Source: Labia minor
Taxonomy: Eukaryota; Arthropoda; Insecta; Dermaptera; Spongiphoridae
Assembly (NCBI GenBank): GCA_963082975.1
Contig: OY720346.1
Location: 42,509,296-42,573,295, forward strand
Direction: 5' to 3'
DNA: 64,000 nucleotides
Of the stretch, positions 44,206 through 56,798 are shown in pieces. The notes under the pieces were generated by a model. It saw only the letters and a program-made list of their open reading frames with translations. It was not told where the DNA came from and searched no databases. The position numbers and the translations under genes are program-made. Position 1 is the first letter of the stretch, and the number at the start of each line of letters is the position of its first letter.

Positions 44206-46960
44206 TATATTTATATATATATGATATATTACATATATATAATTAATATATTTTATGAATATATTATTAAAAGATTTAAAGTAGAAAAGGATGAATGGAA
44301 TTAAATAGACAATCACTCTTGATAAGTTTATGAATATTATATTATCACAACATCATCATCATCATCATCATCATCATTGATAGGATGGAAATATTATTAT
44401 TATTATTATTATATTGTATATTAGGATGGATGGATGGATAGAATTCTCATTAAGGTCAAACAGTCTGGAATAATTTAATCATTAAATGAACAAGAGAGTG
44501 AGAGTATAGAGTGTAGGGGGTGGTGGAGGGGGTGTAGTACTAGGTAGGCCTAGTGTGAGTCGATGCGGTAGGGATTTTAACGTGATTTGCATGATTGTTG
44601 AACAGACTAGATGGTTTTACATTTCGTATGCGGTTAGGAGTTTATTATGTGTGTCCTGTTGTTGTTGTTGTTGTTGTTGTTTTTGTAGATGTGTCTGAGG
44701 TGTTTAAATTATAATTTAAAAGAAAAACAAACTTTGAATTCAAAATAACAAATTTTTTTATAATCTATATATATAAAATATCATCATATTCATTAGGGCT
44801 GTTGGTACGAAGAATATTTTTAGAATAGTTCATATTTCATAGATATATAGTAGTGAAATATAATTATATTAGGGGTAAATATAATTTTTATATGCAAAAA
44901 AACAATTTTATAATGTAAATAAAAATACATAAACTCGAACACTATAATCATCATTGAGTTTATTTTTTTTTCTTTTAATCTACTCTTTATTATTTTTTTT
45001 CTTTTTCTTTATATTTAATTTTCCACTGAATGTGAAAGAAATTAAAAAAAATCCTATTAAAAACATTTGTGGGGGAAGTAGAAATCTTTTTTCCTCTCTA
45101 TCCCCTTGCTTTCTCTACTTTATATTTATTTGTTTCACTTTTTATTATTATTATTATTATTATTATCATTATTATTATTTTATCATATTTCTTGTAATAT
45201 AAAATGAAAAGGAAAATGAAATAAAGAAAGGAAAAAAAAACGTTATAAGGGCGTCTCTCATTCCCTTGTTAGAATGATTATCTCTCTAAATACTTTTCTT
45301 TTTTTTTTTACTTTTTCCTTTCTCTCTCTCTCTCTTTCTCTGCCTTTTTTTGATTATTCGCATCTGTGTGTTAATATATATATGTGAGGGTAAAGGGGGG
45401 ATGGAAGTGGATGGATATATAGGTGTCATATGCTTTCTATTGCGGTCAATAAAAGTACAAATTCTACTTTCTACTTTCACTTAAGATTATCATCATCATT
45501 GGACCAACTTGTCAACAACACTGCTCATCCCCTATTACACACCCCCACCTACTTATCTCGTTTGTTGGTTATGATAACTAAAAAGCTTAAAATAACCAGT
45601 GTCTCATTCCAACCCTTAAACTACCAACTAGAGACATTTTCAAATGGACGCATCTGTCTTTATTAGCGTCATTCGGTTAAGTTGTAAAATTTTGATTAGA
45701 TTTTAACCCCTTCCCACACCCTACTAACATCACTTCTCCGATCTTCTTCTCACTCTTCAAAATCACTGTCAGATATATAATTTACTTAAATTCTCCATTG
45801 AATTAATTTATTAAACCACCAAATGCAAAAATCATCAATAAAATCATAAATAATAATAATTATTATAATTAAATTAAATATCATAGAAAAATTTAGAGTA
45901 GGAATTATTTGGATAGATATAAATATAAATCATGAAACCCCTACCATAACAAAATCATCCATAAAGATTAAACCTCAGTATATAAGTTTTCTAATAATAT
46001 AAATTTTTTTTATTAATATTAATATTAATATAAAATAATTAAGACTATTAATTTCATACATTTGGGTATCAGTATATTATATATGTTATTTATTTTTCAG
46101 TTAAAGATAATAAAAACATAAATTGGACTTTAATTTTTAAAATAATTAATTAATTTCTAAATCGGAATAACTTCAATGAATAAATCACTTTTAGATTTAG
46201 TAAATTTATTAATTTAAATTTTTTATAATGAGGAGAAATTTAATATCAATTTTAAATATAGCATTTACTTACACAATTTTTAAGAATTCTTACATTAATG
46301 ATTTTTTTTTTATTTAAATTATTTATAAAGAAAATATTTTTTTATATTTATATAATAATACATTTTTTCCATTCCCCTTTTCCTTTTTCAACTTCTGTTT
46401 TGTTTAATTTTCTCTTTTTGAGGTGTTTTTTTTACCTTTCTTATTTTAAATATAAATATATATATGTATATATATACATATTCGTGTAGTTTATAAAAGG
46501 AGTGGATGAGGAAGTAAAGAGAGAGGGGGAGGGTTAATACATATGTATGGATGTATATCCAGATACATATAGAAAAGAAGACTAAGACTTGTCCTCTTCT
46601 TATTTTTTTTTTATTTTTACGGTCAAATGTCTATTTGCATATAATTTTCATATTTGTAGGCGAGATTAGATGATGTTCTTATAAAAGGGGGCGCTTTAAA
46701 AAGTGTAGTTGAGTGTTTTTTTTTTCTACTTTACTTTCCTACTCTTCATCTCTACTAGTAGATGGCAAATCAGAACAAAACAAAAATGAAAGTGAGAGGG
46801 AGAGAGAGAGAGAGATACTTTCATTCATTTTATTTTCAATTTAAAAAAATAAGTTTTTTATATTCATTTTCGACGGAATGGATGAATTTAATTTAAAAAA
46901 AAAATCATAAATGTAAAATATTACAAAAATATACACACATACTATTATATATAAAATCAT
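44206..46960. other. Spacer rich in simple repeats
   Basis: Contains an ATC repeat (44347-44378), an ATT repeat (44393-44412), GGAT (44423-44442), GTT (44661-44681), ATT (45145-45178), CT runs (45320-45335) and GA (46798-46816). Region 44500-44660 is less AT-rich, but no exon can be defended. Confidence 0.5.
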
Positions 46961-46964
46961 ATAT

Positions 46965-47222
46965 GAATTCAAGTATTAGGTTACGCGGACGATTTAAATA
47001 TAATAGGAGATTCGACAAATTCAATTAGAGATGCGGTAGAAAATTATAGACGGTTGAAAAATGGTGGAAATTAAAATAAATAGTTCAACAAAATATATAT
47101 TATCTGGGAGGTATATTATTAACACAAAATCTAAACATATAAAACAGAATTTGAAAATGTAAATGTAGAAAAATTTAAATATTGTAAAAATTTAAATTCT
47201 GTTATCACGAAGAATAATAATA
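46965..47222 (+). pseudogene. LINE RT fragment with intact YADD box
   Basis: The plus strand reads GYADDLNIIGDS, the catalytic box of reverse transcriptase, with Tyr-Ala-Asp-Asp at 46982-46993. Remnants of the downstream region follow, with several stops (for example FENVNVEKFKYC and NNNIQEEF near 47150-47225). It ends abruptly where an inverted LINE fragment begins. Confidence 0.65.
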
Positions 47223-47224
47223 TT

Positions 47225-47990
47225 CAAGAAGAATTTTCCTACATATTCAAATTCTACATTTTGTATATTAAGATTTTGTATGTTAATGCTGTACCTCTTT
47301 GTTACTAAATATTTTTTCTTATCATTATTAATTTCAAACCCCATCTCTTTTCCTACCTCCATTCATTTTTCCTCGTTATCTGTAATTGCAATTGCCGAAT
47401 CTCCTATTATATTTAAGTCGTCTGGATAACCTAATATTTCACAATTGATTTCCGCATCTTACTCTTTTTTTTACTACCTTCAAGACAAATTTGAAGATCA
47501 ATTTTGAAAAAGTTTACCCGGATATATTGAGTCATACGTATGTTTTACTAAAGTCTACAAATAATTAGTGAACAGAAATATTGAATTCGCGGTTTTTTCT
47601 AATATCTGTCATAATGAAAATATCTTAATTAATTTTGATCGATTTGGCCTGAACCCGTGATGATATCTCCTAATATTTCCTCCGCCTATGGTTCGTAAGT
47701 ATTGTATATGTTAAAATAGAAATAGAGTATAATATTTCTTGATCATTTCATTTTGGTATTTTATTTTCATTGCTTGATTTTTATTGAATATTTTGAATTA
47801 TTATTAGACTTGAGACAATTTATAAAAATTAACGGTATAAAACTATAGATAAATTAACAATATATACATTCATTAATAGTATTAATTTAAATTAATTGAT
47901 TTATTTGGTTTTTTTATTATTAAGTTCATTTATTAATTTTTTTAGATCATAGTTAATTTCCTCTGTTAAAAGGAACTTATTTAATTTTGT
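47225..47990 (-). mobile_element. LINE fragment, inverted copy of 2400-3140
   Basis: The minus strand repeats, in the same order, the blocks around the RT active site (about 47412-47440), the CAATTGATTTCC / CCGGATATATTGAGTCATACG region and the AATTTCCTC end near 47970. It matches 2400-3140 over about 740 bp. It abuts the plus-oriented fragment 46965-47222 head to head. Confidence 0.65.
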
Positions 47991-48400
47991 GGTGCTAGGA
48001 AATTTGAAAATTATTAGTCGCAACATGAAGATTTTGCTTACAGTTTCTGTCATGTCCGACCTCCATCCAACAGTTATTTTTTCTCAAGTTTCTTGCTTCT
48101 CTTAATCATATGATCTATATATTTAATTTTTTTGATTCATTATAATCAAATTTAATCAAATAAAAATTTTCATTTAGTTAATTTATATAAATTTCAATTT
48201 AAACTGATTGTGAGTCATACGCTTTCCCAAGACTGAATAATTTGTGTACAGAAATATTGAATGTTATTAGTGAGATTTGATATAATGTTGTCCAATTTGT
48301 CCTTAATCTGAATTAGAAGAAAATTATAAATTGCCTCCTTTTCCAGCCCAATTCATTTACCGATCCATGTTGTATAAGGCATCTTAATTTCTTAACACTC

Positions 48401-49046
48401 GGTTTTTTACCGACCGACGATAGTAAGGGAGGTATTGTTTTCACACCAAATTTCACATGTGGAGATTTTTACATATCTCCACGAATCATGCATTTTCTAA
48501 ACAGAAAAAAGTATTTTTAGCATGATGTCTGTCCGTCCGTCTGTCCGTCTGTCCGTCCGTATAGATGTGTACAGCCTGAACGGCTCAACCGATTTTGATG
48601 AAATTTGGTAGATTTACTTAATGCATCAGTGGGATGAATTGATCAACTTTTGGTGCAATTCGGGAAACCGGAAGTGGTAGTATTAGCGATCGACGATAGG
48701 AAGGAAAGGGTTATTTTCACACCAAAGGAGATTTTTTTATATATCACCACGAATCATGCATTTTGTATTGGTTTTATCCTCGAAAAAAATCATATTTATT
48801 AGTTTTTTCTTGATTTAAAATTATATGACGTCATCCAGCCATGCATGACGTCACAGCCTGGTCTTGCATATATATTATAAATAAAATAAAATTAAAAATG
48901 TTTATATTTATTATTTATGTATCCATATCTGTTTTTTATTACATTAATAGATATATGAAAATTATTTGAAATTGTTTCTGTAGCTGGAAATTAATTTATT
49001 TCAAACCGTCGGTCGGTTCGGACCTGGCCACAGGTCAACTTATTTA
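48401..49046 (+). mobile_element. Helentron-associated (DINE-1-like) element, family 1, copy 2 (most complete)
   Basis: The 5' subterminal repeat is ACCGACCGACG (48409-48419). The internal GTCTGTCCGTCC block is at about 48526-48560. Paired CRE-like palindromes lie near 48826 and 48846. The 3' subterminal repeat CGTCGGTCGGT (49007-49017) is the exact complement of the 5' one. The terminal stem-loop GACCTGGCCACAGGTC is at 49021-49036, followed by AACTTATTT. About 640 bp, non-coding. Confidence 0.8.
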
Positions 49047-49093
49047 AATTTAAAATAGAAGGAGAGAAAGAGTTTTAAATTATATTAGAATAG

Positions 49094-49146
<53 letters not shown>
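49094..49146. repeat. Compound (CT)n(AT)n microsatellite
   Basis: A CT dinucleotide run passes into a long AT run, the same composite (opposite strand) as at 20652-20696. Confidence 0.9.
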
Positions 49147-49149
<3 letters not shown>

Positions 49150-49499
49150 TATTTTTTTTTCTGAATTTAATACCAAGTTGATTTTCAAAATTTTCCATTC
49201 TTAATGCATATGATTGATTACATTAAATTATTTGAATTAAATTCAAATATTCTAATTTTTTTAATGTTTTTTTTATAAAATGTATACCTTTCACTTTTAA
49301 ATAGAAAAAAAGAAATATTCAAATATAGAAAGAATATATACAAAATAATTTAAGTTAAATATGATTCAAATATTTTATTAAATTAATTAAAATGAGAACT
49401 TTTAGAATAAATTGTTTAATTGAATTGATATTTGAATATTAGAATTTAAAATAAAAAGTTAAATATTATAATAATTCTTTGATTGGGAATCTCTATGAT

Positions 49500-49870
49500 A
49501 ATTCATTGTTTAAAATGATTCGGCTAGGGACAGTGAGCCGCGAGATGCTCTTGAATGAACACGGAGAATTATATAAACTTTAAAAAATTAAATTTTGCGG
49601 TTATTGATTAGATATTAATAAAATTTATAGCCTATGTTACTATAGAGGTATATAAGAATATTGTGATGTAATTTCATAGAAATCGGTTCAGCCAATTCTG
49701 AGTCTATAAAATAGTTATTTTCCGGACAGACAGACATGAAAAATTCTAAAGTCACTTTTGGATTCTAGAGGTCATGAAACGTGAAAATATTCAAAAATGT
49801 TTAAATTCTGAGCAATGTGCAGACAAAAACCTTTTTATTATATTTATATATAGATGATATATGTATTTTT
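49500..49870. repeat. Dispersed repeat with TTTTGGATTCTAGAGGTCATG block
   Basis: A block at 49750-49860 (CTTTTGGATTCTAGAGG, TTTAAATTCTGAGCAATGTG, ACAAAAACCTTTTT) recurs at 58985-59085 and, more diverged, inside the hAT-like element at about 4410-4480. Upstream, AAATCGGTTCAGCCAATTCTG is a motif common in invertebrate dispersed repeats. Non-coding. Confidence 0.5.
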
Positions 49871-50610
49871 ACCATTTTTATTGTATTTTAAACATTTTTA
49901 AATAAGTATAATAAATATATATAATTTCGGTTTACTATTAATGTGTTCTTGTATATATATCATATAATTATAATATTTTTAAAATTCATTATCAGGTTGA
50001 ATTTAATTTTATAATTTTTTTTAGAAGTCTATTATCTTTGTGTATACGGATGTGTTGGGTTTGTAGATTGTGGGATGGGGAAAGCGTGTCTGTGTTGGTT
50101 GGCTATTATAAGTCTGAAATACGAGGGCAAAAGTTGGTCCAAATTTAATGACGTGTAATGAATTATATATTACAAGATAAGAGAGTGAGATGAAGGAAAG
50201 GGTGGGTTAGCTGCTGGTTTTATTACACGATCGAAGAGAGAGAGAGAGAGGGAGAGAGAGTCGTGGATGATGTCAGATGCCTTTAGATGGTTGGATACTA
50301 AGTTGTGTAGGTGGACGTATTGACACATTCATGAATAATTAAAATCTATTCCATATAGACACAGACACACATACACTGACCTACTCTATTTGCATATACT
50401 CAAATGCTAATTTCATAAATAATATATTAATTTTCTTTCTAAACTCACTTTGATTGATAACGAATTAAAATAATATTAATAATAATTACTTATTTCTTTT
50501 AACCATATAAAAAATAATTTTATTAAAATATAATCAAGCACATATATATGATAATTTAAAATAAATATTAATATTATATACCTATATTAAATATTATAAT
50601 ATGTAAAATA
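49871..50610. other. AT-rich spacer
   Basis: A short CGAGGGCAAAAGTTGG at about 50131 resembles a mariner terminal repeat fragment, and a GA run lies at 50237-50262. Nothing else recognised. Confidence 0.4.
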
Positions 50611-50611
50611 C

Positions 50612-51033
50612 AAACCTTTGACTTTTGTATAATAATGAAAAAAAAAGCAATTGAGAAAGCCCCTGGCATATGGATCGACAAACTTTCACATCTACTATGC
50701 AGGTTGCAGTACGGTTGATAAAGGCGCACAGCGCCTACTGGCGATTTCTTTTTTTTCATGACTGCACTTCCTACGAAAGAACAGCACTTATCAAGTTGGT
50801 TGCTGCCTAAGCGAGTTAAGGTGTTCTATAATCAGTAGCAAGTGTCCTATCAACCTTTATCTTGATTTTCTTGATCGGAGGCACTACTTATTTATCAAGT
50901 AGATTCCCAATTTTGATCCCGAAGACTTAGAGGACTCCATCTCAGGGACTCCAATCCCGAATCCTGAACCCGGGACCATAAGGATGAGAATCAAGCGTAT
51001 TGGCACATCAGACTGTGTTGCGTCTAATTCGAA
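50612..51033 (-). mobile_element. tRNA-derived SINE, copy 1
   Basis: On the minus strand the 5' part has a tRNA-like A-box region (TGATGTGCCAATACGC) and B-box region (GGTCCCGGGTTCAGGATTC) about 30 bp apart. A body with GGGATCAAAATTGGGA, GTGCCTCCGATCAAGAAAAT and GATTATAGAACACCTTA follows, then a 3' end close to ACAAAAGTCAAAGG. The body segments recur in order at 53041-53300, which supports a dispersed SINE family. A roughly 130-bp segment (about 50625-50760) is absent from copy 2. Confidence 0.65.
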
Positions 51034-53035
51034 CTTTTATATATAAAAGTTAATAAAACTAATTTTCAATTAAAGACATTTGGAAGTAAAAAATATCTTT
51101 AAGAAAAGAGGTGACAGTAACAACCGTGATGCTCATAAAGGAAAGATATCAATAAACTAGAAACTTCACCGAATGTTTAAGTAAAAATTATTCTTTTTAA
51201 GTTTTATGTTAAATATATTTATAGAAAGAATATCAATTTAGAAATATTAAATATTTACTATAATAATAATTATTCAAAGTTAAAATAATTTTTTATTAAT
51301 TAATTATTATTATTATTATTATTATTTTAAAGAATTTTCTCTCTTCAATCATATTTATTAATATTAATATTTGCATTGATTTATTTGTCATTAAATAGAA
51401 TTAAATTAAGCCATTACGTTTAATTCATTAATCATTTATTGGTAACGTATATTCCAATATCAAATATTGGCATCCATCAAATAATGCTTCCTCACTCTCT
51501 CTCTCTCTCTCCCTCTCTCTTTTTTCGATGGGAATCTTTTAAATTAGGGCTCTGAAAGCAGAGAGACCGTTCTTCTATTCTATTCCTTCTTCTTCCGATC
51601 AATGAAAGAGACAGAAATAGAAAAAAAAAAGAAAAGGCGCAAACGGCACTCGTGGGAGACCATTTAATCCACCCCTTCCCCTTTCAAAAAAAAAAACCAC
51701 CAAAGAAAAAAGAAACTTTCACAATAATAATAATACTAGTAGTAATAGTAATAGTGGTATTACATTAAGTACAAAAAGGTTGTGCTGTTTTTGAAAAGAC
51801 AAGAAACAAAAATTATCCCTTCATTAAAGTTAATGATTTTTTCAAATTTATAGTAATAATTAACTGAAATGTGCTTCACAAAGTATATTAGGTTAATTTT
51901 TTAATTAAAAGTATCCATTTTCAATATTATTGTTATTATTATTACTATTAGTCAAATAATTTTAACAAATATCATACATTTTTTTTGTTTCATGAAATAA
52001 GTATTTATATTATATATTTATATAAATTAGATTACAATTATTTTAAATTTTTTTTTTACTTCCCTCAATTAACAAAAACATTATTTTCCATTTATTGGAA
52101 ATATATAATGAATAATTTTTTTTTATAAGTGATAAGTGGTATTAAAATCATAATAATATCATGTGAATTGTAATTTTATTTGTTTAAAAATCTATTTTTT
52201 AAATGAAGTTAGACTGGAAAAAAATATTTTTAAAAATATATCAAATTCTCGTTATTTTTTTATATTACATATTTAGATATATTATGAATATCTCATTCCA
52301 CTCTTAACTCCTCTCTACCCTTTAAAAAAAATTATATTTATTTATTATTAAGTGTATAAATCAAAATATATATAAAATTAATTTATTTCATTAATAATAA
52401 TTCGAAATAAAAAAAAACAAATTAACTAAATTTCAATTTTATTTCATTCCATTGAGAGTATAAATTATTATTTATGGAAATATAATATATTATATATATA
52501 TATTATAAATGATTTATGATTATGGTATTAATTTTACTGATACATTATATGTTTAAAAATAACACATATATATAAATATTGATGTTAATTTATTCAATAA
52601 TCTATAGACATTTATAAATATATACTGAGTAATATAATAATAATATATTATTTGATGTACAATTTAAAAATGTTGCAGTATTATATAAAAGAATTTATTA
52701 GTCTAAATACACGTGATGATAGTTACCTAGATCAAGGGGCTTCTATAAACTGAACACACTGACAAACTTAAAGAATGATAAATAGACCATTGACAATGTC
52801 AGTTGTCATAGATGATCACAATTTGTCAATTGTAAATTTACATGACTACCACTTTCATTTGAAAATATTAGTCAATACTAAATATCTCAATAATTAATCC
52901 AATAAAAAATAATTTTTATAATTTTTTTCTGAATAATAAATATTTAATCAATTTATGTTATCATAATTATGATTAAAAAATAAATATTTTCTTGATTGAA
53001 ATAATTGTGATTGTGAATATAATATTTATATATTA
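51034..53035. other. AT-rich spacer
   Basis: No exon or element ends recognised. CT runs near 51495-51520 and an ATT run near 51308-51327. Confidence 0.5.
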
Positions 53036-53040
53036 TATTA

Positions 53041-53285
53041 CATGCGATCCCACATCCTCGTTGTCCCGGGTTGAAGTCCCGTGCAGGGCAAGCGAATTTC
53101 GCTAGGGCCTATGGGACGAAGGCAACCCAGCCTCTGGGATCAAAATCGGGAAGGTACTTGATAAAAAAGTAGCGCCTCCGATCAAAAAAATCAAGGTAAA
53201 AGTTGATAGGATCCGATATACTGATCATAGAACACCTAATTTATATATCTATCTGGAGAGGCGCTGTCTTTGCTTAGGATGTACA
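53041..53285 (+). mobile_element. tRNA-derived SINE, copy 2 (5' truncated)
   Basis: Starts within the tRNA-related part (CATCCTCGTTGTCCCGGGTT with B-box-like GGGTTGAAGTCCCG). It continues with GGGATCAAAATCGGGA, GCGCCTCCGATCAAAAAAAT and GATCATAGAACACCTAA, and ends GATGTACAAGTCAAAG. Same order as copy 1. Confidence 0.65.
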
Positions 53286-53289
53286 AGTC

Positions 53290-54205
53290 AAAGATTTATA
53301 TATATATATATAATATATATAGGGGGTTATCCTATTAATAAAGACTGAAAATTTTATTAAAAAAAATTTACTTATTAAGTATGGAATTATGTATATATCA
53401 TTAAATTTTGATTGAAAACTGATTTTGATTTTGTATTAATAATATATAATTTATAATAATAAAATAATATATCTAAATAAATCTTTTTTGGTATAAATAA
53501 TGCGTTGTCAGATTAATGCATTATGTCACTCATCCTTTTACCAATATGGCGTTGATAAGCTCTGCATACATGATTTTAAATTTTATTTTTTATATCGTAT
53601 TTATTATCTTATATGATTTCTTTGACTATTTATGGGTGTTAAGAGATGTGCTTACTTGTTTTTCTATTTTTAAGATAAATATTCTTGATTGCCTGCTGGG
53701 TATGCTTTCAAAGTCAGGATACGGTCCTTTTTTCTTTTGATTTGGTTTACCACAGACTTTCAAACGCCTGCAATCGTCTCTGTGAATTGTTTGAATTCAA
53801 GAGAGGAAGACTTAAGTTCAGCTGTTTTTCTTGGATAAATATTTGCATCTTTGTCTTTTCTGAAAAATTCTCATGTTCATTTTTAATATGGAATAAGAGC
53901 TAATAAAGAGAGAAAAAAATATTTTTTTTATTATTAAAAAATGAAGGAATATAGAATGAATTGGATCAAAAATCAATTTTAGCGCAGAATTCAATTCAAT
54001 TTTTTTTTAATACTTTAATTGTCACGACAATAACATTTTCTATATAAATTAAATGATAAATGTCATGTTTTTAACAATAATATATAAATGAAATTATTGA
54101 TATATTGATATGATAATTTTTATAACTTATAAAGAACCAAAGTAGAAATTCTAAACCCAAATATTTGACCAAAGTTCATTCAGAATCATTTGCTAACTTA
54201 AAATA
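53290..54205. other. Spacer with a less AT-rich block of unknown nature
   Basis: 53500-53900 has mixed composition and two overlapping short open frames on the plus strand, the first with a strongly hydrophobic translation. No domain, splice context or repeat copy allows a call. Confidence 0.3.
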
Positions 54206-54799
54206 TCTGGAGTGCCTCCAATCGACTATCTCGTAATTTGAATTGGATTAAATAACATATATTATATTTAAATTAAATTTAATTAATTAAATTATAAATT
54301 AAAATTAATAAATAATATTTATTAAACCAGCGCGTGTTTGGCTCTTTGTTGATGGCACACGTCACGTGCTGGCCCATGATTTACAGTCCTGTTAAAAAAT
54401 TAATTCCGGTACTTTCAGCGATTCAATCAAGCTGAAATTCTATATATAGCAGTTTTAAACAATTTTTAATCATGTGAAAAACTATCAAACATATATCTTT
54501 ATTTTTACGGTCAGTTTAAAAAAAAAATATTTTTCTAAAGTTTTTTTTGTTAATTATTTTCCTTTTATATTTTATTAAAAAAATAAATTTTCAATATAAA
54601 ACCTTTAAAAACAATTTATGAAAAGTAAGATAAAGTGAATCTATATATATATATGTAGGATTTAAAAATAAGAAACAATAAGTTGGATTCGAACTCTGCC
54701 ATCTATGAACGTTTATAAGAATCACGTCACCCGCTAGTTTTAAACAAGCGCCAACAAGTTTTCAAGATATTTTTAATTACTTATATAATTTTATCAATA

Positions 54800-55011
54800 T
54801 GTCTGTTTTAAAAGATATAAAAATAATAAAAGAAAGAATTACTTCAGCTAAAAGTAATTTAATTAAACCTTTAAATAATATTATATTTGGTGATGAATCA
54901 AGATTAAATAGAAAAAAAGCTTTTGTCATTTAAAGGCTTTTTATATAAAGAAAATTCTAATGATTATGTAAAGAAGTATGAAGAAATGAAAACCAAATTA
55001 TCAGCCCCAGA
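54800..55011 (+). pseudogene. N-terminal gag remnant of the gypsy-like element
   Basis: Begins MSVLKDIKIIKERI at 54800 and runs into a stop near 54932. Lys/Ile/Asn-rich. It is separated from the rest of gag by the small insertion at 55014-55150. Placement suggests the original gag start. Confidence 0.4.
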
Positions 55012-55013
55012 CT

Positions 55014-55150
55014 CAGTGGCGGATTAAAGGTCCAGAGCGTCCTAGGCAATCACTTTATCGGCGCCCCTGGAACGGCCATAAATGCCCATCATAATACTAT
55101 AAATTTTAAAAATTCTGAGCTCGAGCGCCCCTTGTAACTACACGCCCCTG
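55014..55150. mobile_element. Small hAT-like MITE inside gag
   Basis: Left end CAGTGGCGGATTAAAGG and right end, read inward, CAGGGGCGTGTAG. Interior GC-rich with CGGCGCCCCTGG. About 137 bp. No matching 8-bp duplication remains. It separates two gag segments that share the same Glu/Asp-Lys composition. Its interior resembles the GC-rich part nested in 8759-9314. Confidence 0.55.
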
Positions 55151-55331
55151 TCACATTGAAGAAGTTCCCGACGATGACTCCGAAGATGAAGACTAATAGA
55201 TAACTGAAGATGAATCTAATTCCGAAGATGAATATGAGAGCGAAGATGAAGCTGAAAAGAATGTTAAAATTAAAAATAAAACTTTTTCAAAAAAATCTCA
55301 GGTTAACACATTTTCCTTATCTCTTAGAGAT

Positions 55332-55769
55332 ATGGAAGGATCAATTAGAAAGTTAAATGGGAAAGATGGTTATTCCAGTAATAAATGGCTAGAAGAATTT
55401 GAAGAACTGGCTGAAATCACAGGGTGGAATGATGTACAAAAATTAATTTTTGCTAAAAAATCTCTTGATGGTCTAGCCCAAGTGCTAATTCAAGCTGAAA
55501 GAGGTCTAACGTCGTGGAAAAATTTAAAATATGTTTTGAAAAAAGAATTTATAGAAACAGTTAGCTGTGCTGACGTGCATAAAACGTTGATCACGCGAGT
55601 TAAGAAAAAAGAAGAAACAATTCAAGAATATACCCTTGTGATGAGAGAAATTGCGAGTAGAATAAATCTTATTCCAAGTGTGATTATTCAATATATTATT
55701 GATGGTATTCCTGATTATCAGTCAAATAAAATTCTTTTATATGGTGCCAAGACATTTTTTAGAATTTAA
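55332..55769 (+). pseudogene. Gag core of the gypsy-like element
   Basis: Open for 145 codons from MEGSIRKLNG. It shows the Retrotrans_gag pattern: WLEEFEELAEITGW, then a helix with LIFAKKSLDGLA, a W..L...L...F segment and a long amphipathic C-terminal part. An acidic Asp/Glu-rich run precedes it (55155-55260). The frame breaks near 55750 and continues in another frame to about 55887. Confidence 0.6.
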
Positions 55770-55905
55770 AGAAAAATTAAAATTGTATGAAACTTTTAAG
55801 AAAAGATTTCAAGAAACGAAAGAAATGAATAGAGATAAAAAGTCAACTTTAAATAAAGAAAATACAAAATCACAAGATAGGAATTAGAAAAGGCCTGGAG
55901 AAAAA

Positions 55906-56190
55906 ATGTTAAGATGTTACTATTGGGGCTCCAAGAGGCATGTTTCAAATAATTGTCCGGATAAAAGAAAAGGGTTAAAATGTTTTAATTGTAATGAGTT
56001 TGGGCACAAGTCAAAGAATTGTCCAAATAAAACGAAAAATAACGATGAAAACAAAGTCAAAATTATTAAACGAGAAACGAATCCAGACATGAAAAATATT
56101 TCAATAGAAAAACTTTCGATATCAGCGTTGCTGGACACGGGAAGCGATGTTAATTTGATAAGATATAACCATTTTTGTGAGTTAGGTTAA
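55906..56190 (+). pseudogene. Nucleocapsid zinc knuckles and protease start of the gypsy-like element
   Basis: Two CCHC knuckles. The second, CFNCNEFGHKSKNC, is intact (C-x2-C-x4-H-x4-C). The first has Trp in place of its second Cys (CYYWGSKRHVSNNC). After a Lys-rich linker comes LLDTGSDVNLI, the aspartic protease active-site Asp-Thr-Gly (about 56132). The frame stops at 56190; a decayed continuation (VPNLV near 56310) follows in the same frame. Confidence 0.65.
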
Positions 56191-56308
56191 AAAACTCTTG
56201 TTAAGAAGATCATCACCCTATCCAGCATTGGAGATAATAAAGTAACCTCTTTGGGAAATTTTCACGTTGATGTAGGTGTTGATAATGTCATAGTGAACAC
56301 ACTAATTC

Positions 56309-56629
56309 ATGTTGTTCCCAATCTTGTTTAAATATCCAGTTGTGTTAGGCCAAGAATTTCTCAAGAATGTAACTATTTACATGGACTTGAATGGAATAAC
56401 AGTCACGCCTATCAATAAAGAAATTGATTCTCAAGTTTTAAGAATTGAATATGAAAACCCCGAACTAGATTTAAGTCACATAACTAACAGAGAAGTGAAA
56501 AATAAAGTTGAACAATTATATAGAGGTTATAATCCTGATAATAAGTCGAAAGAAACTCCATTAATGATGAAAATAATTTTAAAAGATGAAATTCCCATCT
56601 ATCAAAGGCCAAGAAGGTTGGCACCTTAA
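56309..56629 (+). pseudogene. Protease end and reverse transcriptase start of the gypsy-like element
   Basis: Contains VVLGQEFLKNV (typical end of the retropepsin domain) and ends with IPIYQRPRRLAP, the conserved entry into gypsy-type reverse transcriptase. After a stop at 56627, remnants of the next conserved block (REGVIRPS and FASPIVLVNKK) are readable to about 56750, then the RT is cut off. Confidence 0.65.
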
Positions 56630-56798
56630 GAAAAAATCTAAGTTAACCCACATATGGAAATATTGTTACGAGAAGGAGTGATTAGACCTAGTCACCTAGT
56701 CGATCAGACTTTGCAAGTCCGATCGTTCTAGTTAACAAAAAAGTGGTGAAATTTGCATACTATTAGACTTATAGATTTTTTTTTATAGATTCTTGGAT

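Noticed and set aside
53516-53903. Two overlapping hydrophobic frames as a possible membrane protein gene
   Set aside because: No domain, splice sites or start context, and composition typical of T-rich DNA read as Phe/Ile/Leu.
54675-54740. GGATTCGAAC as a tRNA gene or primer-binding site
   Set aside because: There is a good B-box in complement, but no cloverleaf could be completed and no LTR end precedes it, so neither a tRNA gene nor a primer site is supported.
55920-56138. Minus-strand frame opposite the zinc-knuckle region
   Set aside because: The plus strand has clear CCHC and protease motifs; the minus reading is a shadow.
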